A stretch of DNA of 64,000 nt from contig OZ035964.1 of the NCBI GenBank assembly GCA_964034945.1, positions 8,573,942 through 8,637,941 on the forward strand, written 5' to 3'. Made by a program: the position numbers and the translations under genes. The first letter of the stretch is position 1. Every line of letters begins with the position of its first letter. This document shows positions 35,106 to 46,984 of the stretch, piece after piece. A model generated the notes under the pieces. It was not told the DNA's origin. It worked only from the letters and a program-made list of their open reading frames with translations, and did no database searches. The DNA is from Chrysopilus asiliformis. Its lineage: Eukaryota > Arthropoda > Insecta > Diptera > Rhagionidae.

Positions 35106-35900
35106 GAAACATCAGGTCGGCACCTTAAGAAAAATCATATTTTTATAGAAGCTAATATTTCTTTCGTCGGGACATGATTTGAATTGCGCAGGAACGTAGA
35201 TTTAGTATGAGAAAGTCATGTGGTGTTCACATCAGAAATTTTTCCACATGAGAGTAAATGCCGGCGAGAACCTCTTGAGATTTCTCGATAGCAGCTACTC
35301 GCAAATGGACACGTCTCTGAGAGTCGCTCGCAGAAACTCGCGAGCTAGTTTCTGCGAACTGTCAAAAGTGATTCTACTCTCTAGTGGACACACCTTCACT
35401 GAACTCTCGGAGAGTAACTCGCCAGATAGAAGGGCGTTCGATCCATAGATATACTAGATCGCTCGATTTGCTGTCTCAAATGGCCCCATTTCAATACAGT
35501 TCAGTGAATCAAAACGAGTCAAGTAAGAGCAAGATAACCGTATGAAAATAAATATAGTCCTCTCGTTTAAACCGTGAGCTGTCAAAGGAAAATAGACTTT
35601 CGGAATGGTGTTGGCGCCCAAAGTTATTTGTTTGCGCCTAAAGTTAGTCTCAAACTTGTGAAATTTGAATTTCGCGGCAAACTAAATTTGAATTTCGCGA
35701 CCTTATACAGTTCAGTGAATGCGTTCAAGTACGATCAAGAGGGAAATACTTTTGGGACCATTTTTCAGCAGAGCTTTGTATGGTGACAGTTGTTCTATGT
35801 TATATAGTTCTGTGGTTCGACCCCTTACAGATATTTACTTTCTTCTACGGAGTATAATAAAGTATTGTATTCATGAAAAATTTCGACCTCTTAATTTTGC
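35106..35900. other. Palindrome-rich segment right of satellite array 7
   Basis: Contains a perfect hairpin at 35328-35357 (arms TCGCAGAAACT, 8-base loop). Around it are further partly inverted CTCGCAAATGGACAC, AGTGGACACACC and GAGAGTAACTCGCC motifs, suggesting a decayed foldback element. The 76-codon frame 35218-35448 overlaps these palindromes and is probably accidental. Confidence 0.5.
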
Positions 35901-36840
35901 CTAAAAAACATTTCCCGATCACTCCTGAGTCGATTGGAGTCATATTAAAAAAATGTCTTTCTGTCTGTCAGCCTGTGTACAAGATTTCTCAAAAACTAAT
36001 AGAGCTAGCGCCATGAAATTTTATAGGCATATTGGGTCCTGAAATGGGACGATCCTATCAACTTTTGGTGGAAATCCGTTAACCGGAAGTATCCAAAATG
36101 GCGGTTTTTCAAAAATCGCAATTTCGTTTTTCTCGATTTACTCCCAAACTACGCGTTTTTTAGTGGCCTTAAGTATGACAAAACTTGGAGAAAATAAAAT
36201 TTGCCACACTTTTGTCTTTAGCTATAACTCGATATCTCAACCTGTTATCGAGATAAACCGTTATTTCCAAAAAAAAAACAGTTTTTTATGATTATCTCGA
36301 AAACTAACGGGTTTTTGCTGACGGAATGTATGAAGTGAATTAATGAGAATGGCATTCTGCACAATTTTGTTTCGTACCGTTATCCGTTATCTTTTACCGT
36401 TATTGAGATATTTTCATTAATATGTAAAAAATCATATGTTTGCGAATAATTTGCAAACTAACGGTTTTTCGACAAATCAGTTAACACGTTGACGGACAGT
36501 AGAAACAAGTGAAATTCGAACAAGTGAAATTCGACAGTAGAAACAAGTGAAATTCGAAAATTGACACTAGGCTTCTACTTGTACGCTGGTAAATGCACAT
36601 TTGTGCTGCTACAGCCGCAGTGTCTAAAAACGACCGTTTCGTATTGGACGGCTATTGCCGTCATGTCACATAGTGAACTTGAACTTGACGGCTATAGCCG
36701 CAACTGTCCGTCAACGTGTTAAAAGAATAATTAAAGATGTTAACATTTTCTACATTTTTGCCATTTACCGCAAATTGATATCTTTTACCGTTCTCAAGTT
36801 ATCTCAAATTTTGTACGTTTTTGATATTTTTGAATAAACC
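35901..36840 (+). repeat. Dispersed CTGT-tract repeat, copy 1 (plus orientation)
   Basis: Family recognised by ACTCCTGAGTCGATTGGAG, a CTGTCTGTCAGCCTG tract, a conserved stretch with AACCGGAAGTATCCAAAATGG, AAAAATCGCAATTTCG, and a series of TATCTCGATAACGGTTTGAG-like motifs. At least six more copies lie in the window in both orientations. This copy is interrupted by a TTAA-flanked element at 36485-36718. No coding capacity. Confidence 0.85.
36485..36718. mobile_element. 234-bp piggyBac-like MITE with TTAA ends
   Basis: Perfect inverted ends CACGTTGACGGACAGT flanked by TTAA on both sides (36481-36484 and 36719-36722). It lies inside a copy of the dispersed CTGT-tract repeat. TTAA target duplication is characteristic of piggyBac-class transposition; the class call is inference since no transposase is present. 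Confidence 0.85.
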
Positions 36841-38340
36841 AAGAATTTATTGGGAGGTCGTCTTAGGTTGACAACGCGACAGGGCTCTAGCGTAAATTGC
36901 GCAGGATCGTAGATTTTGTAGAAGAAAGTTTTGTGTTGACCACAACTGATATTTTTCGTAGTTTTTAAGGAAGATTTCTGAGTCAGAACTCTTTTTCATG
37001 GCTTTCCGGTGGCTTATCAACATTGATTTTTTTTTCAATGATTTTACTGGGCTGGTAAAATTCCTTTTCCCCGGAAGCTTTTGTCAAGGAAGCTTTCTGG
37101 GTGAGGAAATTTTTTTCCGATTTTCCAAGTGGTTTTTAGAATCGCAGTTTTTTTTTCTAATTTTTCAAAGAAATACCTCGGAATTAATTTTTCTACTTGG
37201 TGTTATTTTTTCAGGCCTTGGTGTTATTTTGCCAGCTTAAAAAGACCACTGGATGAATTTTCCAACCGAAAAATGCATCGGAAATATTTTTCCTGGTCAG
37301 GTACGGCTTCTAAAAAAATCAAAAAAAATATTTTCCTGCTCAGAAATCGCTTCTAAAAAATTGAAAAAATATTTCCTAATCAAAAAGTTTCGGGAAAACT
37401 TTCTGTAGTCTATGAAAATTCGAAATAGTCTGTGAAAATTCGAGAAAAGTATTTCCTGCTTAGAAGAGGCTTGAAAATTAATTGTCTTGCGAAAAGAAAT
37501 CTCGGAATTAATAATTCTCATGCCTAAAAAATGCCTCAGAACTAAATTCTGAGCTTGAAAAGGCTTCCGAAATATTTTTTCTGCTTAGAAAAGGCCTCGG
37601 AATGAATTTTCTTGATAAAAAAGACTTCGGAATTAATTTTCTTACCTAACAAAGGCCTCGGAGTTAAGTTTCCTGTTTAGAAAATGCCTCGTAATTAGTT
37701 TTTCTGATTTCAAAAGACCTTCAAATTAATTTTCCTGAGTATAGAAAAACTTGTTTTAAACCAAATTCAAGGGAAAATAATGAAGACGTGAACGCCGCAA
37801 AACTTTTGTTTAAACAGAACGCGGTTCACAGATTTAATCCAAGAGTTACGGAACCCTAAGCGAAAATAAGACTTAATTTTTCGCGCTATTTATATTCTTC
37901 AAATCTAATAAAAGAAGGCGAAATCTTTTTTGAGAAACGTGCCCCATTTGTGGAAAATTTTTGAGACAAATGTAATTTGCAGCGACCCCATAGCCAAAGA
38001 AGTTTTTGCATATTTGAGTGATGGTTTGTTTTAGCGTTGGATAAGTTATAATACCAAGTCGCTCTCTAGTTAAGGATTGATTAATTTTACTAAACCTGAA
38101 AACACTGCTTGGGATCTATAGTCTAGGCAGTGAACAATCGCACTGAATAGATAGACCAAATTTTTTAAACTACTATAGAGTACATCGATGCAAAATTGCA
38201 GGTCAACAAAAGGAAACAGAACTTTTCTTAGTTATGTCCCATTTTGTAGATGTCACTCGTGTAGTTATTGAACGAACTTAACGAAACTCAGTAACGACAT
38301 CTTAGTTGGCGCGTTTTTGACTTTAAAAATAAATGAACAA
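36841..38340. repeat. Diverged 36-bp satellite-related monomers and unremarkable sequence
   Basis: From about 37240 to 37760 the sequence is a run of single monomers of roughly 36-40 bases, such as AGAAAAGGCCTCGGAATGAA and TTTTCCTGAGTATAG. They resemble the half-unit of the 72-bp satellite. Before and after this I see no gene; the stretch 37770-38340 is the 3-prime flank of the VPS26 gene. Confidence 0.6.
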
Positions 38341-38352
38341 GACATTTTTGAT

Positions 38353-38362
38353 TTTATTTATT
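38353..38362 (-). promoter_or_regulatory. Polyadenylation signals of VPS26
   Basis: Two overlapping AATAAA hexamers on the minus strand (38353-38358 and 38357-38362), about 92-100 bases beyond the stop codon at 38454. They suit the 3-prime end of the long VPS26 transcript. Confidence 0.6.
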
Positions 38363-38453
38363 TTTTCTTTTCTGATATTTTCTATTAACTTTGTGTAAAA
38401 TATTTGCTTCGATAACAATAGAATTCATTTAGATTTCATTTCCTTGATTGATT

Positions 38454-41400
38454 TTAATTTAGTGACTTGCTAGATACAGATGAGTCCTTTGTTTGTGCTG
38501 TATGGGCTTGATTCCTCGAATTTGTATTGGTATTGTCATCGTTTAATAGGAGTTCAGTTTGGCTGTCGATATGCCTTGACAATGTCTCTAAGTCATTTGG
38601 ATCATTTGGAATTGAGGATGCCACTGAAACTTCTACTGGTTCTGTACGAATGCCGGTACTCACTTCAGTCAGTTGGGGGGGTAAATCGTTTGATGGATGA
38701 TTCGGCGGTGGCGGTGAATTCGAGATTGCAATTGGCACCTCCGGTAGAAATGGTGGTGTGGCTGTTTCAAAAAGGGATCCACTTTCTTCAATCGGTTCAT
38801 TTATTTGAGCGGAAGCGCCATCAGCTGTTCCACGCATTAAATTTGCGTTAATTGACAAATTGCCTTTAGATGATTCAGTTTCATTTTGTTGCATCATACT
38901 GCTTAGACGGTTCGGCGTACTTTGATCTAAAAACATATATTTCATATTTTTAAATATTTACAGGGTTTGTTATATGGTAAGAAAACTTGAAAAACATAAA
39001 TTTTTGCCCAGTTTTAATGTGAAAATAATAAAACTGAATTATTTCACATCAAGTGAACGAGTGAAAAAAAACTGATCGTCGTGAGTAAAAAAGCAAATTT
39101 TTACATATTTATTTACAGAGTGACACCACTTTGAAATCCTTAGGAAGCCGCAAAATAAGCAATCAGTTTTTCTAACCGAACCAAAAAACTGAAATTTGAG
39201 TGAACCAAAACCAACCGAACCACTCTGAAAAAAAGGTTGTTATTATTTTCCCCAGCACAAAAAACCCACTGCGTTTTTTTAAAGAGCCCACCCAAAAAAC
39301 CCGAAAAAATTGCACCAAAACACAGCTAAAGATAGCGGATAGCGGTCGGGAATGCTATTCTCTCTTTAATTCATCTTATACATTGACCTTTCAAAAACCC
39401 GTTTTTTTTCGAGATAATCGCAAAAAATTGATTTTTTTTTAAATATCGGTAGATCTCGATAACGGCTGAGACACGTAATTCTAGTAAAAGACAAAAATAT
39501 AGGAAATTTGATTGTCTCCAAGTTTCGTCATACATATAACTGCTGAAAACGCGTAGTTTTGGAGTAAATAACAAAAAACGAAATTGCAATCTTTAAAAAG
39601 CCGCCATTTTGGTTATTTCCGGTGGACGGATTTCCACCAAAAGTCGATAGGATCGTCCCATTCCAGGTTCCAAATAAGCTTGTTAATGCACAGCCTAGCT
39701 GTATTAGTTTTTGAGAAATCTTGTACACAGTTTGACAGACCGACAGAAAGACTGACAGACAGATAGAAAGACATTTTTGTAATAATCCTCCAATCGACTC
39801 AGGAAATGTTTTTTAGGCAATATTAAGAGATTTCAAGAATACGATACTTTATTATACCGCGTATAAGAAAGTAAAAAATTTCCAAAACGAACCAAAAACA
39901 GATTTAAAAAAAGATAGACGAACCGAACCAAACCAATTTTTGAAACAATTGCTGTAACCGAACCAAAAACGCGAAGGTTCTTTTAGTGATTTCGTTCAGT
40001 TAAAACTTGAATTTCTGGGATTGAAAAATTCCCACTTATTTTCTATTTTCAACCAGATTTAGTCTAGCACTTTTTTATGTGAATCTAGTACTAAAAAAAA
40101 CATTCCAAACGCCGTGTTTCAGTCTTATGTGAACAAAATTTTAGAAACCAAAACCAAAGATAAATTTTTATAATTTTAGAAACCAAAACCAGAGCTAAAT
40201 TTTTGGAACTTTAGGAACCAAAACCAAATAAAGAACGAAGTTTTAGGAACCAAAACCAAAAACCAGAACCAAATTGTGGGAATTTTACAAACCGAAACCA
40301 GAGCCAAATTTTTGGAATTTTACGAACCCAAAATCAAAACTGGAACCAAATTTTTCCCATTTTAGGAACCAAAACCAAAAACCAGAAATCCAATTCACCC
40401 TTGAACCAAAATCGAACCACACTCAAAAAACTTTTGGCTTTCATCTCTGTCTCAGAATGAGATACAGTGAAACCTTTATAAGCTGGACAAATTTTCTGGT
40501 CCCGTGCGATTCCGGCTTATAGTAGTTTCACTGCCTTTACATTTGGTATACGAAATTTAAAAGAAGCCCATAACCATTTTTTTTTCAATCGTTCACTTGA
40601 CATGGAATAACTCTTCGGTTTCACCTTCTACTGGGCTCTCCCGTGTGAACATTCCAATTTTCGTATCCTTTGGTACACCATCAGAGTTAGCGTAACTTCT
40701 GCCTTCATCCGGGCCAACATCATGTTTAGAAACGTTCGACTCGGCCGCCACATTTTCATTAGAGGATGAACCAATTCCAGCACTTACTAAACTATGTTTG
40801 CTACTCATATCGTTATCAGGACCGCCAACCAAATGCGTCGGAACATGTGGGTTGTTAGCTGGCTGAGACTGAGCTTTGCGACTTTTTTCCGCTTTTCGCC
40901 ATAGTGTTATTTCCTAAAACGTATTTAAAATTTAAACGAATTAAAAAAAAATCATCCTCTTTATCTGTAAAATTTAATACTTGTTGTTTGAAATATCTTC
41001 GGTCTTCTGTATCCATTAACACCAAATTCAAAAAGTATTTAACGGAAAACTTTTTGTTTATGTCACGCATTGTTGGTGTTAAATCGTAACCGGCCAGAAA
41101 TACACGAATCGGTATACTTTCTCCTAGAATTTTAAATAAAGTTGAAATATCAAATGTTCATTATTTGAACCTAATTCTTAGATGAATCTAAAGCTCGATC
41201 CAGACTACACGATGTACGGGGTACGAGATACGAGGTTTTTGGTTTCCTCGTACATGGAACTGCATCCACACTGCACAGGGTTTTGCTCATTCGTGTACGC
41301 GGTTACCACGTACGAGGATAATCAAACAGCTTCTGATTTTACTCACTAGGTGAAACCATGTGCAAATTTCCCATCCAAACACTCGATGTTCGGGGTACGT

Positions 41401-44400
41401 GCCAACCTCGTACCCCGTACATCGTGTAGTCTGGATCGAGCTTAAGATACGGAATAGTCAAATTAGTTTTTTTTAACCCCCACCCCACAAAATACGATCA
41501 CACAATGGCTACCTTATATCAGGTGTACAATATGGGTAACAAAATTAATCTAACGTAATGTGACTTTTCTTTCTGCCCTGAAATTTGGGAAAATCGGTAA
41601 AAATTGATATATAAAAATTAACGGCTAATTTCAACGACCGTTAGTTTACAAAACAAAATTGCCGTTCTGGAGGGAAATTTGTAGTGAGGATGCATTCCAC
41701 AATAAGCTCTCATCCTCTCCTTTATCACTCGGAGAAATAATAAATCTGATCCAAGTCAATTTTTTTTGATAAGCCAACACTGGCCTGTAGCGGTACATGT
41801 CATCACACCCTCGAAATACCTATCGCAGGTCAACTACTTTACTTGCTGTAGGCTTAAATTTTTGAATTCCTTCCGCCACAACTCGACAGATTTTTACTTT
41901 CCCGAACGCACGTAAACGTGCGTCTAGCATAGGCTAAATTTTCCTGCGGAAAGCTAATTACGCCGTACGTATGCAAGTCGACGACTTTTACTCCATTTTT
42001 CTGAGTATACTTGAAATTCCTAGCATTTTCCGGTTTTACCATTAGTTTTGTGTGTTTCGCTCCAGTTTTGCCCTTATTTCAACTTTTCGTTTACCACTAA
42101 ATACCATCGATTTAGTTTTTCCTTCCCATTTGATTCCGTTGCACTTAACTGGCCGACATATTTACTTTTATGACTGCGCGCGCCGTATTTGTGTTCCGAT
42201 GAAGAATATCCCCAAAAATATGAGTTGCCATATTCAACTTTTTTGCTTTCCTCTTCTATAGAGGGAAAGTATTGTATTCATGACGGAGACCAACTCGAGA
42301 GCGGTAGAAAATTTCTAATCAACACGAAATGACTCGAAAACGCGTCGAGCTAGCGACTTGAAATTATTTGTAAATAAGTTTTACGAAAATCGTGGTTTTC
42401 TATCTACTTTTGGAAAAGTAACGGTAGCTATAATAGGTATCTCCCATACAATTCTTTTGAAAAAATACAGTTTTTTGAAAATTTCTGGAAACCTTTGCGC
42501 TTTTGGGAAAAATTGAATATGACAACATTAAAGGACATAAAATTTTCTACATTTTTTGCTTTAACGTTTTTTTGTATCTCTAACTATTGCAGAAGAAAAT
42601 TTGTGTTGATCACAATTGATATTTTTTAATTTTTTTTTAAATAACATAATTTTAGACTGATATGTGGCGGCCATTTTGTGATTGCAATTTGGGGTATTGA
42701 TTAAAGAAATGTTTTATATTCTTCTGTTTTTACTTATAATCTAATCATTCCATTAGCATAGATTATTCTAGGAATTGGGCTAAAAGAATGTATTGTTTAA
42801 AAAATATATTTTCATGAAACAGACAGCAATATTCTGACGACTGTCATTGGGCGCGTTTAGACCGATGCTAAGTTGGCAGTTTTTTCATTGTAGTGCCGGT
42901 ATACATGCTTTCTTCTTCAGCAATACCGTCCAGTTTAGCAGTGGTATTTTGGCACTGCTTGCTCTTGGCACTGCCATATAGTTGCAAAATTAACTTGCTT
43001 GTCAGTTAAAAATTCGACTTTAAACTTGCCTTTTTGCCGTGTGGATTTTATTTTTGCATTTTCTAATCCTTTGGGCCCTTTTCATGTTATAGATGGAAAA
43101 AATTGTACATAAATACAAAAAATTGACAGTTCACGCAATATACACTTCTAGTATAGCACCGCCAGATTATCAATGCCAAGTTGGCTCGGTCTAAACGCGG
43201 CCGATGACTAGTCACAACGCGGTCACAGGAGTCTAAAATTCTATGAACTTGTGACCCGTGACTAAAGTTTCACAACGCAAAAAAAAAGTGGGACTTTTCC
43301 TGTGTTTTCAGTACACATAGGGCAACACTTGTCTTGTGGCGGACAATTCCGAATTTTCACCACTCAGATTCAGTTAGGCATCTCTAATAATTTTCTAATT
43401 GTATAAAATTATTGCGTAAGACGCTTAATTTAATGTTTCTACTCTATATGGTATATTATACAAGAATATATTAGACTTGGTATACCGTTTTTAATGCGTC
43501 GATCCCATCGTCGGACGAAAAATTGAACTACACCGGGGGTGTTTGGGATGACAAAGAATTTTAATTTCCGCATGTCCGTCCGTTTGTCTGTCCATCCATC
43601 TGTCTTCTTGTCTCTCTGTCTCTCTGTCTATCTGTGGGTGGGTCTGTCTGTCTGTCAGTCCGTGAACACCACAACTTTCGAAAGGATTGAGCTAGAAGCC
43701 TGAAGTTTCGTACAGTTACATTTCTAGTAAATAGCAAGTGAAAACTCCGTTTTTAGTGATCCCCCCTCCCCTTGGCCCAACTTCTGCTCCTTCTGCTTAT
43801 GTCCCGCCTCACCATATAAGGATTCGATTTAAAGGGAAAATGGGGACCCCAATTCGGTGTCCTCTTTGTGAAAATTCAATTTTTCGTGGGACACCTCCGC
43901 CCCCTGCACCGCCCAAACCATTAGTGATATCGGAAAACGGACAACGGATTCTTAATCAGAGGCCCGAAAAACCCCCCTGTGCCAAATTTCAGCTAAATCG
44001 GAGTTGTGTTACAAAATTGAAAAAATCGTAAGGGGGACCCCTGCACTTTTTTTAAGGACGAAAAATTAAAATCTTCCGATCGGACTGAAATTCAGAATTT
44101 AGAGGTTATCGGGGACGGAGAATCGATATTCGGTGTCCTTTTTGAGGGGGGGCGGTACAAGGACGAGGTCCTTGAAAAAATCCTTTTTTCCCCAAAAAGG
44201 ACACCGGATATCGATTCCTCGTCCCCGAAAACTATAAGATTCCGAATTTCATGAAAATCCGTCGAGCCGTTTCCGAGATAAAAGGATACAATTTTTAAGG
44301 ATTCGACATTTGAATAATCCTTTGTCATACTTGTAATTTTTGGCCTGTCGACTTACGGTAAACGGTTTTTGATAGATAAAAGGATCCTAAAGAATGTGTG

Positions 44401-46872
44401 ATTTTTGGTTTTCCTGCAACCGAAGAACTTTTTTTTTTTAATTAATTTTTCTCGAGACTTGAAATTTTCTTGAGATTTTTTGTCAAAAATTTCAAAAATT
44501 TACAAGATGTTTTGAAAAAAAAATTACTTTAATGTTGGGAAATTGTCACAAAATACAAAATTTTAAATAATGTTGCCAATTCTACCAGCATAAATACATA
44601 AAATCATTTATTCAATTCTGGTTTTTTGATTGATTATGAAATGGAATCTGTAACAGAAAGGCACCGGAAGTAAATCATTTCTTCAAACTCTCCCCTCCCA
44701 TTGACTCATCTCCTGCTCCTTTTGCTGATATCGCGCCTAATCCTGTAAGGATTCGATTTAAAAATAAAAAGGAGAGCCTAATTCGGTATTCGTTTTGTGA
44801 AAATTCCAAATGTATTTAGAAAATGATTTGACATCAAAATCCAATCTGATCACCCCTTCCCCGGTCTCCCATGAAAATGGATTTTTTTTTTCATAAAAAT
44901 ATTGTCTCCCTTCATAGAGAGATTTGACGATTGGCCCCTGGTTTTTCTTACGTTTTAAACTAGTTTTTTCGCACAAAATATGATGAAAAGTGTTGCCGTA
45001 CATGTTTTTAGTAGTAGGAAAATCCCTAAATGGCTGATAATAGTATTTAAAACTAACCTTTTACTGGGGCTCCATCCATTATCTCATATTTTGCTATAGT
45101 TTCGTTTTCTTGAAAAGTATTAGGCCCTAAATTGTGTCGTACATTAGAGAATACTGTGTAATTAATTAATTTATCGTATTATACCTGTTCCAGTGGTCTC
45201 TCGTTTCAAAATTGCGATTTCCATGTGTTTAATTTTTATACGAACCAAGAGAAAGTAAATTTTACCAACTATAACATCTTTTAGATGATACCTAATTGAT
45301 TGAAGTTATTAAAGAAATTTTTTTTTTATTTTGTTCGTAAATTTTAATACTAACTTTGATTTATTGTATTCAAACTCTATATGTAAACAGTCTTCAATGC
45401 CAACTTCCATTTTTATTGGATTATTCATATCCGGATAGCTACATAGTGTGTGAACAGCGATATCAAATTCTCTGATAATGTCACTTAATCTTCGAACGAT
45501 TGTAACTCGTAGAAAATATCTAAAATATAAAAATCGTGTAAAACATTTTGATAATTCAGTGAAAGCAATATTTTCATACCTTAATCGAACGTTTGATCCT
45601 ACGTAAACCTCAAATGGTTTTTCGACATTGGCAAATTCAAAGGGGTAGCTGGTATTTTGTATCAAATCACCTGGGCGTGCCAATTCTTTTACTAATGACG
45701 TAAATTCATGATGATTGCCGCGATCATAAAATAATTCAATTTGTCCCATTAGCTCAATTTTAATGCCCTGATGCTCCAATTTACTACCCGGCTTCTTTAG
45801 CGTTACATTAACCTTGAAAAATATTGACAAAACCGTAAATGCGAGCCAATATGGATATTTTTATTAACAACTTTTTAGCGGCCACAAACTTTTATAAATA
45901 ACCTGTTAGCGGCCACTAAATCGAGTTAGTTTGAAATTTGTCGCCCGTAACTCGATTTAGGGATCGTTAAAAGTTTCGTGAAATCCACCATAAAGGCCCA
46001 ACTATGATAGACATATGTCATTTCCAGAATAAGTAAGTCAATGTTATTACCCACAATAGACATGTGCCAAAGTGTTGCCACTTTCAAACCTTCGTTAAAC
46101 ATTCGTTAAGCATGAATAATTCGATGCAAATGGAACTGGCATATGTAAATAGTGAACATAACCTAAAATTTTAGTGTGAATTTAATAATATTGGTGCCAT
46201 ATTAATTTCCACTTGTGGTAAAAATGAAGATTAGCTTTTATGTTGACAACTATGTATGTCAACATTCGTTGGGAATTTGACATTTACATATGCGTTCTTA
46301 TGTCTATCATAGTTGAGCCTTAACACCTGTGTTAAGCCCAATTCATACGAACGATTGCGATTACGACTCAAGCTTGTCGACCAATGAGATCAAAGCTTTT
46401 AACGATAGGGACATGAAAGCTTTGATCACATTCGTCCAGAAGCTTCAATCGTAATTGCAATCGTTAGTCTGAATTGGGCTTTAAACGGTAAATATAATAA
46501 GCCCCAAAATCAACACCCCGATTCTGATAGTCGTGTTATTATCGACCAGATTCGTTTTACGTGTTATTGTCAGTGATTTTCCACTAACAAAAATACGTAA
46601 AACAACTCTTGTCGAAAACTACACGACAATCAGAATCGCGATGTAAATCCAATTTTTACTAACCTTGCCCGAAACAGTTTCACCATCGTAATATAATAAA
46701 TATTTCTCTTTCTTGCCATCCTCCGTTTTGATATCTGCATATTTACGGTTTTCGGCCCCATCAAAGACAATATCGATTTCGGCTGATTGTCCGAAACCCA
46801 AAAAATTCTACAAAAACAAAAAAAGAAACGGTTAATTGATTTCATTAATTTACATAACGAAATTCTTACCAT
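38454..46872 (-). CDS. VPS26, retromer subunit (nine coding exons)
   Basis: Retromer core subunit with an arrestin-like fold, which binds VPS35 and sorts endosomal cargo back to the trans-Golgi or cell surface. Coding exons on the minus strand: 46870-46872 (ATG only), 46664-46807, 45580-45812, 45355-45519, 45185-45291, 45058-45126, 40981-41123, 40625-40913, 38454-38926. All junctions are GT-AG and the phases agree, giving 541 residues. Diagnostic segments are NFLGFGQSAEIDIVFDG, KLEHQGIKIELMGQIELF, EFEYNKSKYHLKD and PTMRDINKKFSVKYFLNLV. The arrestin-fold part ends near residue 300 (EITLWRK). The remaining 240 residues are a low-complexity Ser/Pro/Asn-rich tail, longer than the vertebrate protein (about 330 residues) and more like the extended fly form. 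Five introns are 58-67 bases; introns of 851, 1,698 and 3,934 bases hold transposons. The identity is certain; the last splice is inferred. Confidence 0.95.
39210..39870 (-). repeat. Dispersed CTGT-tract repeat, copy 2 (minus orientation), in VPS26 intron 8
   Basis: Reverse orientation of the family at 35901-36840. It contains GTAATAATCCTCCAATCGACTC, the GACAGACCGACAG tract at about 39730-39775, and GCCGCCATTTTGG. Confidence 0.85.
39960..40430. repeat. GAACCAAAACC minisatellite
   Basis: Degenerate tandem repeat of roughly 30-36 bases built on GGAACCAAAACCA and AATTTTTGGAATTTTA, inside VPS26 intron 8. Its accidental frames (such as 40274-40522) are not genes. Confidence 0.75.
40465..40533. 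mobile_element. 69-bp pogo/Tigger-like MITE remnant
   Basis: Begins CAGTGAAACCTTTATAAGC and ends with the near-complement CGGCTTATAGTAGTTTCACTG, the terminal signature of pogo/Tigger elements. TA precedes the left end, but the right flank is not TA. It lies just beyond the alternative stop of VPS26. Confidence 0.7.
40593..40913 (-). CDS. VPS26 alternative 3-prime end (unspliced exon 8)
   Basis: If the donor at 40624 (GAAG followed by GTGAAAC) is not used, exon 8 runs on to a stop at 40593, ending ETEELFHVK and giving a 394-residue protein instead of 541. The alternative splice joins GAA-G to AT-CAA at 38926, making Asp385. Both ends are open and in frame. No AATAAA is visible shortly after 40593, whereas two lie after the long-form stop. 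That makes the spliced form the likelier main product. Confidence 0.5.
   Translation of the reverse strand, partial: EITLWRKAEKSRKAQSQPANNPHVPTHLVGGPDNDMSSKHSLVSAGIGSSSNENVAAESNVSKHDVGPDEGRSYANSDGVPKDTKIGMFTRESPVEGETEELFHVK
41191..41443. mobile_element. 253-bp MITE with 37-bp perfect inverted repeats
   Basis: Ends start AAGCTCGATCCAGACTACAC and are perfect inverted copies for 37 bases, through GATGTACGGGGTACGAG. It lies in VPS26 intron 6, about 70 bases from the exon 7 acceptor. The target duplication is not clear. Confidence 0.88.
41444..42849. other. VPS26 intron 6, middle part
   Basis: No gene. About 42255-42640 resembles the dispersed CTGT-tract family loosely (ATTGTATTCATGACGG, ACGCGTCGAGCTAGCGACTTG). 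The other sequence is unremarkable; short frames at 41854 and 42052 have no known domains. Confidence 0.45.
42850..43202. mobile_element. 353-bp MITE in VPS26 intron 6
   Basis: Inverted ends GGCGCGTTTAGACCGA and TCGGTCTAAACGCGGCC, continuing imperfectly inward (CTAAGTTGGCA against TGCCAAGTTGG). Similarity may extend a few bases outward (GACTGTCATTGG against CGATGACTAGTC). Confidence 0.8.
43420..45010 (+). repeat. About 1-kb interspersed repeat, two adjacent copies (plus orientation)
   Basis: Landmarks are TTAGACTTGGTATACCG, a CTGTCTGT tract (43600-43660), GTGAACACCACAACTTTCG, GATATCGGAAAACGGACAAC, and TATCGATTCCTCGTCCCCG. A second, partial copy starts near 44640 (TCCCATTGACTCATCTCC). The same family lies inverted at 55180-56160 and in part at 61035-61230 and 54290-54420. 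Confidence 0.8.
45993..46321. mobile_element. 329-bp MITE in VPS26 intron 2
   Basis: Inverted ends AAGGCCCAACTATGATAGAC and GTCTATCATAGTTGAGCCTT, differing at one or two bases. No coding capacity. Confidence 0.85.
46334..46481. mobile_element. 148-bp MITE, AAGCCCAATTC family, copy 1
   Basis: Inverted ends AAGCCCAATTC with further matches ACGATTGCGATTACGA and TCGTAATTGCAATCGT. A second copy sits at 62016-62164 inside another MITE. Confidence 0.85.
46519..46638. mobile_element. 120-bp MITE, CGATTCTGATAGTCG family, copy 1
   Basis: Inverted ends CGATTCTGATAGTCGTGT and ACACGACAATCAGAATCG. It lies only about 25 bases from the VPS26 exon 2 donor. This copy is uninterrupted and shows what the nested copy at 61966-62228 looked like before insertion. 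Confidence 0.85.
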
Positions 46873-46984
46873 TGTAAAAAATTGCCTTCTTTACGGTATG
46901 GCCCAAAAGTCTATCCTCCGATGCTTTGTAATTTTACATAAATCTGTTGAGCCCGAAAATTTTATCACAATTTAAATAATTCAA

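Noticed and set aside
35218..35448. 76-codon plus frame as a gene
   Set aside because: It overlaps strong palindromes of a foldback-like element and has no recognisable domain or homologue.
38480..38851. 123-codon plus-strand frame
   Set aside because: It is the antisense of the last VPS26 exon.
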